Assembly: GCA_012845835.1 (NCBI GenBank)
Contig: JABAKD010000023.1
Location: 16,674,702-16,738,701 of the forward strand
From: Undaria pinnatifida
Taxonomy: Eukaryota; Sar; Phaeophyceae; Laminariales; Alariaceae
Direction of reading: 5' to 3'
DNA length: 64,000 nt
The translations under genes and the position numbers were made by a program. Below the pieces are notes generated by a model that worked only from the letters and a program-made list of their open reading frames with translations, was not told the DNA's origin and searched no databases. Below are positions 42,080 to 53,618 of the stretch, piece by piece (positions within the stretch are counted from its first letter, which is position 1; each line of letters starts with the position of its first letter).

Positions 42080-42595
42080 AGCGGGTCAGCGCCGCAGGTG
42101 TATGCTGGCTATCGACGCCGGGCATCCCATTCTGGCACGTGGTACTCTGACGACAGCCAGCGATTGCGTCAGCAACTTGCAGGCATGTGTAGTTGTCGTG
42201 TTTATCATTGATCTTCTGAAAGCGACAGACAGTGGCGAAATGTAGCAGCGGCTCCGTGACGGCGCATTATCAAGTGGCGCGCGGTGGTTTGTTGCTGATC
42301 CGTCTCTGGTTGACGCACAACAATCAGCTGTTCGGGTGATTTCCATTGCTGCCTGTTGTAGGGTGAGTCTGCACTCACGAAAATGGTTGACCCCGCGTTT
42401 ACCGCACAAACCAAGAGTAAGCGTCCATCCTGACGCTGGTTGCCGGGGTGGTTCGACCGTACGCCTCGACATATTCGTGATACCAATTGGTCAGCTGCTT
42501 GCCGACTCTATTTCACCAGGTTGGCTTGGACTCGAAGCCCGGAGGACCGTGCCGGGAACTACCCGGGCCGTCATCGCCCCTCACGCGGGGTTCAG
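42068..42595 (+). CDS. MEMO1-family protein, first two exons
   Basis: Exon 1 is 42068-42188 (ATG) and exon 2 is 42520-42595. The intron starts GTAGTT and ends CACCAG; phase 1 fits both sides. About 65 residues are visible. Exon 1: YRRRASHSGTWYSDDSQRLR then QQLAG, matching the family start in which an R-x-A-S-H-x-G-x-W-Y motif precedes a helix. Exon 2: TTRAVIAPHAGF, containing the signature APHAG whose His is one of the conserved metal-site ligands of MEMO proteins. Exon 2 ends CAG before GTTTGC. MEMO1 proteins are about 300 residues and link to redox or metal handling and microtubule-related signalling. The exons for the GPSHH region were not found in the next few kilobases, so the gene is either spread over long introns or truncated. 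Confidence 0.7.
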
Positions 42596-43590
42596 GTTTG
42601 CTGTTGCCCTGTGTTTTTGCCTTGACTTATGGTACCGTTTATTGTTAACATGCGGGCGTTCTATGCCGCTTGAGTCGTGACCAAGCACCGCTTCGACTAA
42701 TTCAGAAAAAAATGTCGACTTTGTGTGGGGGCGAAGCTTACCTTCTTTTCCCAGAGATTAGGCCCGGAACCCAGAGATCAAGGGGTTTTCATGCGGTACA
42801 TACCATACAGTGGTTGTCCCCGAATAAACCGGCTGTGTGCGAAACCCCTAGTGCCGCCTTAATGGGGGCAGCCGCCTTAATCGCTAATAGGATGGTTACC
42901 GTCTTATTGGGGCCGTTAGACTACCTCAACAGGGCGGTAGCCGCCCTAATGAAGAAAGTATGGAGTATAGTGTGCACTGTGGTGCAGTACGGTACAGCAG
43001 TTCAGTATAAGTAGTACCTGGTAAGTTTAATCTAGAAGAGCGCTGCACGATGAAGAAAGACTTTGAGCGGCGACGCGTGCTGCGACAAGGGTTGCGCTTT
43101 TTGGCCATAGCATGTCTGGCCGACGAGGCTCGTATAACATGACTCGGTGTATACCTAGGCCACAGGAATGTTCAGCGGATTGCACTGTAGTTTTGTTCTC
43201 GCCGTTCGGTTTTAGGTGACGTAAATGGAGCTCCTCGAGTGAGGAGTCTCGGGAAAGTAGTTGCGGGAAAGTAGTTGCACCCCTAATTTAGCATGCGTCT
43301 GAGGAGTATCAGGTACGAAAATGCGCTCCGTCGTGGTCTGGGAGCACATATGCATGTGGTTGATTACCTGCTGAGGAGCACGTAACTTACCACAGCAGCG
43401 TTAACATGCTATATTGAAACAACTGTTTGTTTTGCTGCTTTAGTACATATGGGACTAGACATGGCATAGTCTACACTTAGTTGCCGCTGTACCAATCCTG
43501 GCCAGTGGGGGTACGTGCCGTTGTACGGAGTTACTGCTGTTCCCGCTGTATGAGAACCAGGTTCAGGTTGGCCCGAATGTGGAGGTCTCA
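42596..43590. other. non-coding, GCCGCCTTAAT-type degenerate repeats
   Basis: CCGCCTTAATG, CCGCCTTAATC, CGTCTTATTGG and GCGGTAGCCGCCCTAATG cluster at 42850-42960. The inverse ATTAGGCGG/AATAAGGCGG returns at 43590-43760. If the MEMO1 gene continues, this is its intron. No exon is recognised. Confidence 0.4.
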
Positions 43591-43760
43591 ACTGCCCTTA
43601 ATTAGGCGGTAAATCGCCTTATTGAGGGACCAGCCATGAATAAGGCGGTCCCCGCCTTACCAAGGGTTCAAGTCGTGCCTACTTGTAGTGATTTTGACTG
43701 CCTTATTCAGGAATACCGCCGTATTTGTACCACCTTATTCAGAGACCATAACTGTACACG
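43590..43760. repeat. second cluster of (A)TTAGGCGG/CCGCCTTA motifs
   Basis: At least five related motifs in both orientations, some as near-palindromes (AATAAGGCGGTCCCCGCCTT). They may be the subterminal repeats of a DNA transposon spanning 42.85-43.76 kb, but no flanking duplication was identified. Confidence 0.4.
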
Positions 43761-44280
43761 TCGTTCGAGATACTGTAGTTCTACTTCTATGGAAGTATAC
43801 TGTATGAGCCCCGGAAGTGATGTTAATTTATCTGTCTTGATGCGATATTTGCACGGGAACATCGTATGCTCGTACTCCTACAGCACAACGAGTACCCGTA
43901 CTGCTGCTACTGCCATGTGCTGTGTACGCTCACTGTAAAAATAAATCATACCAGGTATGATGTAGTGCAGCGGCAGCCGCAACAAAATAGCAGCAATATT
44001 TCAGGCAACAACAGCAGGCAAGATCCTCGGCCAACTTTCGGTAATTCCGTATTACCGGGGTACTATTGATTACGTGCCGCAGCAGCAACTGCACAGAGCA
44101 GCAGAATCAGCAGTGTTTCTTTCTCGTACTGATAGCTGCGCAGCAGCAGCACAGAGCTGCGGCGTCAGCGCCAGTCGAACTATCGTAGCCCAGCTACTAG
44201 GTACAGTTTAATTTGCGAGAATCGCAACACAAAATTAGAGAAACAGCGTAATAAAATATTACTACAAGTACCAATAAGGC

Positions 44281-44340
44281 AGCTTGCAAAGATGAGTATC
44301 GACCCTAAATTCGTCGACATCACAGCTGACGTTGTAAAAT
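44281..44340 (+). repeat. GCTTGCAAAGATGAGT dispersed motif, copy 1
   Basis: Shared with 50443-50500 and, inverted, 50910-50960 and 61345-61400 (GATGAGTTTCGACGAAATC-like). Confidence 0.6.
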
Positions 44341-44479
44341 AATTTTATAAAGCAATATATTTCTTCGAAATGTCAGTTTTGCTCAAAACCGACGAATTAA
44401 AGTACTTATGCAATACTGGGGGGTCCTAACGACGGATGAACGTGTAGGGTCGGGTGCAAGGAGAATTGTTACAGCAGCG

Positions 44480-44973
44480 TGGTGCCCTATAGCAGCTATC
44501 CAGAACGGTCTCACCATGACGTAGCCGAGCGGTCGTACGTAGAGCTCAAGAAGTGGCTTACAGCAGCGCAATGGTCCAGAAGACCACGAAATACGGCAGT
44601 GCTGATGTTGCCAGAACGGATACACACGGTTTGACGGGCAGGCAGGTTACGAGTGGGGCAAGAGCAGGGTATACGGATGATTGCACGGTGTTGGGACACA
44701 CTTGGTGGTTTGGACAGGTGGTATAACTTTGATCTTTCATCTCAGGGTCGGAGTAATAACTCCGAGGCGGCCTCCAAAACGAAAGGGATTTCCCACGTTT
44801 TCCCAGAAGGATCCCTCCGCGGGGGACATCCTTTTCCCACATCGTGCTGTGGACGGTCTATCCAACGGCATAATCTCCACTTTACACAATTCACCCTCCT
44901 TTTATTACTGGTCCAGTCAGCTATCACGTATCACAATATAATCCGGGTGCCTCGAGCGCCCTGGTGTCCGTAG
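44480..44973 (+). pseudogene. repeat-encoded ORF relic, copy 1 of 3
   Basis: Frames across this block read YSSYPERSHHDVAERSYVEL, KKWLTAAQWSRRPRNTAV, ARCWDTLGGLDRWYNFDLSS and then GISHVFPEGSLRGGHPFPTS. The second copy (53006-53510) matches at the DNA level along the whole block, with a cleaner first part. Stops and shifts separate the segments here. It belongs to an unrecognised mobile or duplicated gene. Confidence 0.4.
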
Positions 44974-45033
44974 CGCTGCAACACCCCCCCTGCCCGACGC
45001 ATAACTATCGTCGGCACAAAGCGGGCGTCACGG

Positions 45034-45801
45034 TCATGGCCCGGTTACAGCGTGAATACCTTCCTCTGCTCTCCGCCGCCTGGCGTTGCCCCTTCCTCTT
45101 CCAGCGCAACGCTTAGCTAGCGTCGGCGCCGGACAGATGTCGACCGTCGTTTCCAGTGTTTTGCGGCGATTAAACTCCGGATGCACTCCCCCATTCCCAA
45201 ACGTGTCCCGCCGTTTCAGCGAACGGTTCCCGTAGACGCCAGTAGACCAGCGATCTTTAAACGTTCCTTCCCTTCCAGGACACAGCAGGTGCGCTCTATC
45301 CCCGTAGATGGACGAATTTGAATATTCCCATGCCTTCCAGGAAACAGTGGACGTTGTAAGTACTAGTGTGCAACCCCCTCCAGTTGGGGATCTCCGGAAG
45401 CGTGAGCTTCTGGGAGCCTGGTCTTGTTGAACAGGTGACGAGATCGTTCTGGATCGTCTCAGACTATGCCTGCCTGTTGTGAGGTCGTTCTTCGTTCTTG
45501 ATCGTGTCATCTGCAAATATTCTTCTTTTACACGAGCGTTCTCCACTTTTATCCACGTCCATGCTTAACCGCGCCGGCGGTTGAAATCCTTGGGAGGGGG
45601 TGCTTTGAACTTGCTGTTCAGTCTTGGTTTAGCGTCTCTGCCCCCCCGGAGTGCGGTCTTTCTTCCCAGCACGCGTGACAAGCTACCACTGTGTTGAGGA
45701 TGTGAGAGCAACTTGTTGGTTATCACGACTGTTGGCCCAATCTGGGTATATTTGCCCTTTCTATCTATTCCTCCTCTTGTTATACCCTTCTTCCTGAGCA
45801 C
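45034..45801 (-). CDS. two adjacent minus-strand ORFs, unrecognised
   Basis: 45801-45565 (78 codons; KGKYTQIGPTVVITNKLLSH) and 45546-45034 (170 codons; MENARVKEEYLQMTRSRTKN, HPEFNRRKTLETTVDICPAP). Both are Arg/Lys/Ser-rich with no domain I can name. Adjacent position and open length suggest a relic of one gene, but chance is quite possible. Confidence 0.25.
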
Positions 45802-46540
45802 TCGGCTAGGGCCTTGACATTGGCTCCGTTGTAGGTGGTGGTATACTTACAAACTTGCCGACTACCATTCCCACCTCGAGCATTAATACTAATCAACGCA
45901 TTTGGTCGCCTATATAAAACGATGCAAGCGGGTGTATCGTCCCTGTGTCTGTACGCCTGGACTTGCTCTTTAAGATTGTGCTGTATGGCGGGTTGATCTG
46001 TTGCCTAACGGTAGTCTGAGCGTGCACAGATCAAACCCGCTGTGCCGTGGTCGGCGCATTGATCCGGTGATGGCGGCTTTGTCTGATGAGGTGCCTGCGC
46101 CGTCCAAAGCAAACCCTATGATGGTGTCACGCACGTACGTTAGACCGTGAATATGATGCTGTGTATGTCCGATAGTGAGGTTTGATCCTCAGGTCAGGGC
46201 CGGCGTCGCTGTAGCACCCGGACAAGGTGATAACCCCACCGTATCATTTTGCGTGGCAAACGTCTAGCGGCACTGTTACAGTACAGTGATAGTGTCCTTG
46301 CACATTGAATAGTGTGCATTCCAGTTATTGAATACCTTTTCGATGACACCGGAAATTGTTGATCGCCTCCAAGTATATGGGGTGGAAGACGAAGCGGCTT
46401 TTCTACTCCACGGGTAATGAACTGACGCTGTAGGCGCAAGAGGCCCGAACTGGCGAGGGGTGAAACTTCGCGGCAACTGGCTTTACTGGCTGCTGGTGTT
46501 CATTGCAATATTTTCGTATTTTCAGTTTAACAGTATATTT
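45802..46540. other. no recognisable feature
   Basis: Moderate GC, no repeats found elsewhere in the window, and only short frames (46439-46194 minus the longest) without protein-like composition. Confidence 0.4.
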
Positions 46541-46710
46541 GGTAATGAAGCATGCCAGCATTGGTTGGTTGACGAACAAACATGACTTCGATCACGAGAT
46601 CAGATGAGCAGCTAATGACATGCGAAAGATGATCACGTACATGGATGCGACAACCAACGGACGGACAGGGCGCGAGCAGCAGACGTGCCTGCATGTAATT
46701 CAAGACCAAG
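46541..46710 (+). repeat. dispersed repeat related to 51179-51300
   Basis: Both have GAAGCATGCC, GCATT..TTGGTTGG, a GATCA..CGTG.ATCA-like centre and ACGGACGGACA.GGC, then AGACGTGCCTGCATG. Divergence is high. Confidence 0.55.
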
Positions 46711-46959
46711 TATAGAGCTGTATTCGAAAACGGGCAGATTGATAAACACAGCAACCCGCGGCCAACGCCGCCTGTGTCGCCGTGTAACGGAGGAAACACC
46801 TTGCTGGCGCTCAGGGATACCCACTCTGCCCCTTCCCCGCTTGCCTTGGCGGTCAAACGCATACACTCGTCGTCCTGGCAAACTCGGCGGAGTGGGGAAT
46901 GCCGCGAAGAAATCTTGGTAGAAAAAAAAAGCTGAAGAATATATATGTTTCGTAAACAT

Positions 46960-48080
46960 ATTTATCCAACCGTTTTCGCACGTTTAAAAAATTTACCCCA
47001 CAGCAGTACCATGACCGGAGTAAGCAAGAAGCAGATCCGCTAATGGACTGCCTTCCTGCTATATCCGCCCGTGTACTGGCGGTTTGCTACAGCGGTACCT
47101 CGCTGGGTGTTGACCAAATTGTCTCGCCGAACTCTCAGCCGGTTTGTTCTTATATAAACGCACCGCTAGTGGTACGCTTCGGCGTGAATCCTTGTTCGAT
47201 AATACCGTCGCGTCGTAGTGGTCGTCTCATTATGCATCTTTAAAATACTCGGTTTCAGTACCCTTTTGATTTTTTTGCATGTTTTAATCATCTCGGTTCC
47301 TATACTATAGTTGTCCCAGAAGGTCGTTCCATCAGGGTATCGTTCCCGACAGGCGTACTAGCCTTAGTGGATGTCTGTTGCTGACGCTCCAAATCTGACA
47401 TGCAAATTGTTGCTATTTGTGAGCCATCGTCAACTAACGAACTAGCGAACTAACGCATGCTGTTTTTTTTTTTTTATGTAGCTGAGAATATACAAGGATG
47501 ATCGATCGAGTTGGCTGCTCGTTATACAGCAGTACAGCCGTGCGTGTTGAATGAACCCTGGCCATATTAATGTGTAGCATTACTCTGTACCTCCAAGCAT
47601 GTATTGCCCAACACAAATCAATTAATAGGCATACATAAATATATGAATGGGTGTGCTGTATAGCGACTACTACCGCTAGCTAACTACCGCATGTGCGTAC
47701 ATATGTGTGTGTCACTACGCATCATGTATACGAAAAGCTTCGCCGGCAGTGACAAGGTAAAATACAACCAGTCACAACTGTTGATAAATGTAGTAACACA
47801 TTTTTTGTTCTATAAAATATGTACAGTATATGCTAGGTAGATCAGCTGACGGGTATACCGTACGACAGAACGCTTCATGCCATACCACTATTATGTAGCA
47901 TTGGCATGCTTCTGTGTGACAACTATTGTCTAGACAGGGCCACAACAAAGGTCATTATATACGGTGGGCGGTACGCTGGTGCTTCTCCTCTGAAGCAATC
48001 AATCCACAAAACACACAGCGTGGACACTGGTTGCGCTGGATGTAGATGGGTGGATTGATCAATTTAGGCGTATTGGTGTC
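46960..48080. other. AT-rich non-coding stretch
   Basis: Contains a T-run at 47463-47475 and many GTAC/TATA motifs. No gene, RNA or clear element end is recognised. Confidence 0.4.
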
Positions 48081-48413
48081 ATGCGCAGAACACACGCACT
48101 GCTTGCTGGTGTGCATCCATATTATACCTGGTGCCTGCTATATTTAACTCGGACCTAGGTAAGCGCATTCTCGTCCACGGCGGTTGGCTGTGCACGTGCA
48201 AGAATAGAAGCACATACTGCTCCAAAATGGTTAGTGTATATGCTCCGTTTACCCCGGCATATATGCAAGCATGCACGCGTACTACATAGCACACCCCCCC
48301 TGTTCTCTTTGTGCGTGTTATTGCATAATATCACGCACGAAGAAGGCGAAACGAAATGCATGTTGACCTTTGTTAGGTTTTAGTAAACACTCACGTTGCA
48401 TGCATGCATACAT

Positions 48414-48640
48414 ATATAGTACATATGGTTAGTGTAGACCGGGTATGCTCCGTTTGCCCCGGCATATGCAAAATTCTTGTTTTTCAGCGCATAGAAATAT
48501 ATACCTACTCGATGTATATACGAGGTACCACTAATTTTATCTGGCTGTTCATTTTGTATACCCAGCGCGATAGTGGATGTAGATGGGTATAGGCATCAGT
48601 TTAATGTAAAGAACACACCTGTGCGTATGATACCATAATG
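48414..48640 (+). repeat. dispersed 230-bp repeat, copy 1
   Basis: Direct copy at 50512-50736, sharing GTACATATGGTTAGTGTAGA, GTTTTTCAGCGCA, TATCTGGCTGTTCATT, CCCAGCGCGATAGTGGATGT and ACACCTGTGCGTATGATACC. Part of it is present again near 48230-48275. Confidence 0.85.
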
Positions 48641-49150
48641 TATGTTGACCTCTGTTACGTGTTAGTAAAACACTCACGTTGCATGCATGCATGCACACAT
48701 ATAGTGAGTGAGACAAAAATAATGTGAAAAAGAGATATAGAGAGGTATGCTAAAATTGCGGTAAACCGCACTACCAACTTATTACGTAAGGTATTCCGTA
48801 CATACCGTCTGCATGATCGCCCTTCAACCTATGCCAAGCGAAGTATGATTAACGAAGTAACGTAATTGAGCGCGTGTACACTAAGCGTTCCTTTCAAAAC
48901 AATGACGATTCGCATCTCTCCCTGTCGTTCTCAATGGCGGTGACATTGCATGACCATCACCTCGCCTGTTGTATTTGGCAATATGCATCTTATAATTAGC
49001 GATGTCAGAAAATAATGGTATCTACATGATTGTACCTATCGATTGAAATATTCTATCTTTCGATCCATGTACAATAACAAATTATGAAGCTTTTAACACG
49101 TTGTTTACTACACCTAAGAACTGGGTTGCATACTACATGTAACATCAAAC
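48641..49150. other. AT-rich, GCATGCATGC tract
   Basis: GCATGCATGCATGCAC at 48681 and no coding signal. Confidence 0.4.
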
Positions 49151-49267
49151 CTTCTAGAAAAATAAACATTACCAGGCGGGTGATTTAAAGGGGTGTCTTC
49201 TTGCTGCAACCGTCAGATTCGTCCCCTTCAAGGGTTTATAGTTTCCGCGCACATATTGAAATGCTCG

Positions 49268-49299
<32 letters not shown>

Positions 49300-50340
49300 A
49301 TCCCTCTTGTTTAAACGCACCACCTGAAATCAAAATCTGCCAGAGTAGTAAACACTACCAGCCAGCTGATATCATCTCATTATCCATGTAGCCATCCATG
49401 CCGTAGCTCCAACTCATCTCCCCCCCCCCCCCCTTTGTTCCCCGCCCAGTCCGTTCAAACGCCCCGCTTACAATCGAAATCGGCCAGAGTAATAAACACT
49501 AATAAGCCATTGATATCACGTCATTATCATTCTAGCCATCCATGACGTAGCTTTCATTCATCCCCCCTCCCCCCCTCCAACGCCCCCTCCTTCCCCACAC
49601 CCCGCACGATCGCCTAGACCCAGCACCGCGCGTGTAGTAGGCTCCTACGTATATAATTAATACGCGCGATCGGAAGATCACACACAATGTTGCGAACATC
49701 AGTGTCGACCAAATCCTTGATTTTAATATTATATTTGACCTAAACCTCTCGAAAACCCTTCCCCCCCCTCCTCCCCCGCCACTTTTTTTTATTTTTTATT
49801 TTTTTTATTTGTTCCCCTCGTTTCCTCTTGCATAAACGCCCCACCTACTATCGAAATCCGCCAGAGTAATAAACGCTTCCACGCCCTGGATATCGCCTCG
49901 TTATCGTTTCAGAGCCGTCCATGCCGCTGCTGCAATTCCCACCCACCCCCGTCCCCAACGCCCCCTCCTTCACCCACCACCCGCACCATCGCCTAGACCT
50001 AGCACCACGCGTATAGCCAACCCCTGCATCTATGCGACCTAAAGCCCTCCCCCCCCGCCCCCGGCCCCCCCCGCCACATTTCTCCCCCTCCCCCACAAGA
50101 ACTATTTATAGTTTCCACGCACAAATAGACCTGCCCCACCGTCCCCTTCCCCCCCTCCTGCCCCCCTTTTGATCAAAACCAGGCCCCCACGTCCTTAAAA
50201 ACTCCGCCCTCGCCTCACCGGATATTCGACTTACAGGATTCACTTGATAAACTGATTCATTTTTTCCACAGCTGTCAGATTCCGTGCCCCTCAGAAACGG
50301 GTTTTATAGTTTCCGCGCACAGACTGCCTAACATCACCCT
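49150..50340. repeat. C-rich units of about 165 bp and 31-base C tract
   Basis: An unbroken run of 31 cytosines lies at 49268-49298. Three degenerate units follow at 49311-49440, 49455-49600 and 49830-49990. Each has CGCCCC.CCTAC.ATCGAAAT, CCAGAGTAATAAACACT, GATATCA.CTCATTATC and AGCCATCCATG.CGTAGCT, and closes with a C-rich stretch. A further part (TTTATAGTTTCCGCGCACA) occurs at 49228, 50108 and 50306. Confidence 0.8.
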
Positions 50341-50500
50341 GTTGACCCTGGTAGCTACACTGTAGTTGCAAGGGGAGTCGCCGACCTATATCCTTAATGA
50401 GGACACAAAACCCGTAATACGCGCGATCGGAGTATCACACACAGCTTGCAAAGATGAGTTTCGACAAAAGATTCGATCTCACAGCTGGAGTGTATTTTAA
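50283..50500 (+). repeat. dispersed 215-bp repeat, plus copy
   Basis: The inverted partner is 61345-61556. Shared text, in order: TTTTATAGTTTC, AACATCACCCTGTTGA, AGGGGAGTCGCCGACCTA, TCCTTAATGAGGACACA, AATACGCGCGATCGGAGTA, CACACAGCTTGCAAAGATGAG. Confidence 0.85.
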
Positions 50501-50511
50501 TTTTTATAATA

Positions 50512-50736
50512 TATAGTACATATGGTTAGTGTAGACCGGGCATGCTCCGTTTACCCCGGCATACGCACATTTATTGTTTTTCAGCGCAAACAAATATAGA
50601 CCTACCCGATGTATATATACCACTTATTTTATCTGGCTGTTCATTGTGTATACCCAGCGCGATAGTGGATGTACATGGGTGTAGATATCAGTTTAATGTG
50701 AAGAACACACCTGTGCGTATGATACCATTATATGAG
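50512..50736 (+). repeat. dispersed 230-bp repeat, copy 2
   Basis: See the copy at 48414-48640. A few small indels separate them. Confidence 0.85.
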
Positions 50737-50739
50737 TTT

Positions 50740-52800
50740 CATGTGGAGAACACCGTACATTTGATGCGTACGCATGAGCATATTTGAACCACATATCATA
50801 TACGTATGCCGTGCCCAGTCGGCATCTACTCTCTGTAGCTGTTAAGAGGTACGCATAGTAGGACAGGTACTATTAATACGTGAAATATATTATTAAAATA
50901 TAATTACTCTCCAGCTGTAAGATCGAAGATTTCGTCGAAACTCATCTTTAATATTATAAAATATACTGTATATTATACGTCATAGTATTTGGCATGCGGT
51001 ATAGTCGGTTTTTCCAGATTCAACCGGGGCTCTTACATCGGATCCCCACCTGTAGACTGCCCGGAATGAGCTGATACTATGTGTCTGGTGGCGTGACAAG
51101 CCGGGTGAAAGGTGCAATCTTCTAACCTATGTTTATTATGACCAGCTTGTATTTTGAACTCATCAACAAACTGTTCTTCGAAGCATGCCTGCATTTTTTT
51201 GTTGGTTAGCGAGTGATCATGCGTGGATCATATAGACGAGCACGCGCGACGGACGGACAAGGCACGGGCGACACAGACGTGCCTGCATGCTATCTAAACC
51301 AGATGTGGGGATGTTTTCAAGTACAAGCCGACGCATGCTTTGCAGGGTTCCAGGTGGCTACGTATGCGCTCGGTGCTACAGTATTAAGAATATGATTACC
51401 GGGTATATATTGCATCGCATTATTCAAAACACATACATGTCGTTCGTTTTGTTGTCTATAATTTTCGGTTCTATTCTGTTTTATGATTGTTTCTTTTTTT
51501 TTCGTCTGGCTTGTTTTGTTGCCGGTACGCTAGCATTTTACACTTAATTTACCTTGATGAATTGCGACTGTTTGGTTCACTCTGTCTCACAGTCTGTGAC
51601 CGTGACCACAGCATTGGTATCTCTCTTGGATGAAGGGACAGCACGATCGTCGCCGACGCAATACCACGTGCACGAACTGCCATTTCCTTCCTGTTATCGT
51701 GGACAGCAGATGCAGTGTCCGTTGCCGGTACCGCCACTGCTGTCGCTCCCCCCCCAACAGGAAGCTGATAGACCAAAACGTCACCAGACTGGTGGTCCGA
51801 TACAGCAAGAGTTCCCAGACTCGTGCATTTTATATCGTGCATATTATATCGTGCATATTATATGTAAATAAAAAGTCTGAAGAAGAAAACGAAAATGAAA
51901 ACAAGACAAAACATGCCCAAAAAACGAATACCTGTAGTCTCTTACTTGGTATCGTGTATACACGAGTGAAATATAATGTATGTGCATTCATTCGAGGCGA
52001 GAAAATAGTCTAGGATGGACCACTAGAAAAGATTTCCCGTCGTATGGTTTATGTACTCATTCCTTATTATGCGTTAACCTCTTGGCAAAGATACCCCATT
52101 TGTCTGTTAAAAATCTCTTACGACGCGTATATATTTTCGTGGGTGCACCCCTACCGCAGCATCGTTCTACCACTGGTACTAGCAACGCAGCTGCCCTACG
52201 CCGCAGAGCATAGAGCACCCCCCCCCCCTTCTGCTAGGTAGTGATGCTACCAGATAAGCAGTGAAACTGATCGGCGAGATTGACTAAAATTAGTCTGGAT
52301 CTCGCTCGCCTGTATGGGCCCGCATGTATTGATGGGTGGTTCTGCTGTGTCTGGTGCCTTATGTGCGCAGGCAGCAATGTGGGCCTTTTGTGCGTAACAT
52401 CGGAAGTACGATCGCCCATCGCTTTCCTTCTCTTTGCTCGGGCCTGTCTTCGGGGCCGACCCCTCGCTGCTACCAAGAGCTGTTTGCATTACTCATGAGC
52501 TTCTTGATCTGCAGCGGTCGCCTTCATGCGTATCCTACGTTTCAATCGACGGCTAGCGGGTCCGGCAATTATTTGCGATCGACATGTATGTATGCTTTAC
52601 GTTCCCTTTTTTATTGTACTCACCAAGGTCTTTCGCTGTGTTGCTTCTGGTTCAGACCATCGCCATATATGAGATTTTCAGATTCCTTAAACACCCTCAA
52701 GACTGTCGACCCAGCCTGCGCTGCTGTATAACGTTACCAGGCTCTAGGTATGTTGTCCTATCTCGTATCCTCCCTGGTTCTGACCAGAGTGTCCCGGTTC
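50740..52800. other. largely unassigned; short shared motifs only
   Basis: Holds the GAAGATTTCGTCGAAACTC motif (50925), the relative of 46541-46710 (51179-51300), three tandem TCGTGCATATTATA units (51834-51860) and a C-run at 52218. Overlapping frames at 51549-51871 and 52234-52498 are not convincing. Confidence 0.4.
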
Positions 52801-52814
52801 TGGTAACGTTAACA

Positions 52815-53129
52815 CTGCCGTATTTCGTGGTCTTCTGGACCATTGCGTGGCTGCAAGCCACTTCTTGAGCTCTACGTACGACCGCTCGGCTACATCATGG
52901 TGAGACCGTTCTGGATAGCTGCCATAGGGCACCACGCTGCTCCCTCTCCCTGGGTTCACTAGGGTGTCCCCTGGTTCAATCTCCCTGGTTTCACCATGTT
53001 ACAGCAGCGTAGTGCTCTATGGCAGCTATCCAGAACGGTCTCACCATGATGTAGCCGATCGGTCGTACGTAGAGCCCAAGAAGTGGCTTGCAGCCACGCA
53101 ATGGTCCACAAGACCACGAAATACGGCAG
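52815..53129. repeat. large inverted repeat, arms about 126 bp, loop 62 bp
   Basis: 52815-52940 and 53003-53129 are complementary with few mismatches (CCGTATTTCGTGGTCTTCTG against CAAGACCACGAAATACGG). The right arm is the first part of the repeat-encoded ORF block 53006-53510, so the left arm is an inverted partial copy of it. RNA from here would form a long hairpin. Confidence 0.85.
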
Positions 53130-53510
53130 TCCTAACGTTCCAGAACGGGTACACGCGGTTTGACGGGCAGGAAGGTTACGAGTGGGCAAAGCAGGGTACA
53201 TGTGTGATGGCACGGTGTTGGGACACACTTGGTGGTTTGGGCAGGTGGTGTAACTTTGATCTTTCGTCTCAGGGTCGGAGTACCAACTCCTAGGCGGCGT
53301 CCGTGGGAAATCTCGGAAGGGATTTCCCACGTTTTTCCGGAAGGATCCCTCCGCGGGGACATCCTTTTCCTACATCGTGCGGTGGAGGGCCTATCCGACG
53401 GCATAATCTCCACTTTACACAATCCACCCTCCTCGTAATACTGGTCCGGTCAGCTATCACGTATCTCAGAATAACCCGGGCGCTTCGAGCGCCCTGTTGT
53501 TCGTGGCGCT
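53003..53510 (+). pseudogene. repeat-encoded ORF relic, copy 2 of 3
   Basis: The frame 52964-53293 reads YGSYPERSHHDVADRSYVEP, KKWLAATQWSTRPRNTAV, NGYTRFDGQEGYEWAKQGTC and ARCWDTLGGLGRWCNFDLSS, then stops; the following part (GGHPFPTS, NLHFTQ) is in another frame. This copy restores a longer open frame than 44480-44973, but the family is not recognised. Confidence 0.45.
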
Positions 53511-53618
53511 GCAACAGAATCGGTATCACTCTCGAGTTTCACGCGTCTCACGTGCGTAGCCCTGCGAGTACAGCAAAGCACACGAGCGGAACGACACCCC
53601 CCTTGCCGATTGATAGGC

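Noticed and set aside
42086-42486. Minus-strand ORFs across the MEMO1-like exons
   Set aside because: Antisense of recognisable plus-strand exons and intron.
46633-46962. Overlapping ORFs on both strands at 46.6-46.9 kb
   Set aside because: Both read partly protein-like, neither has a domain, splice sites or a second copy.
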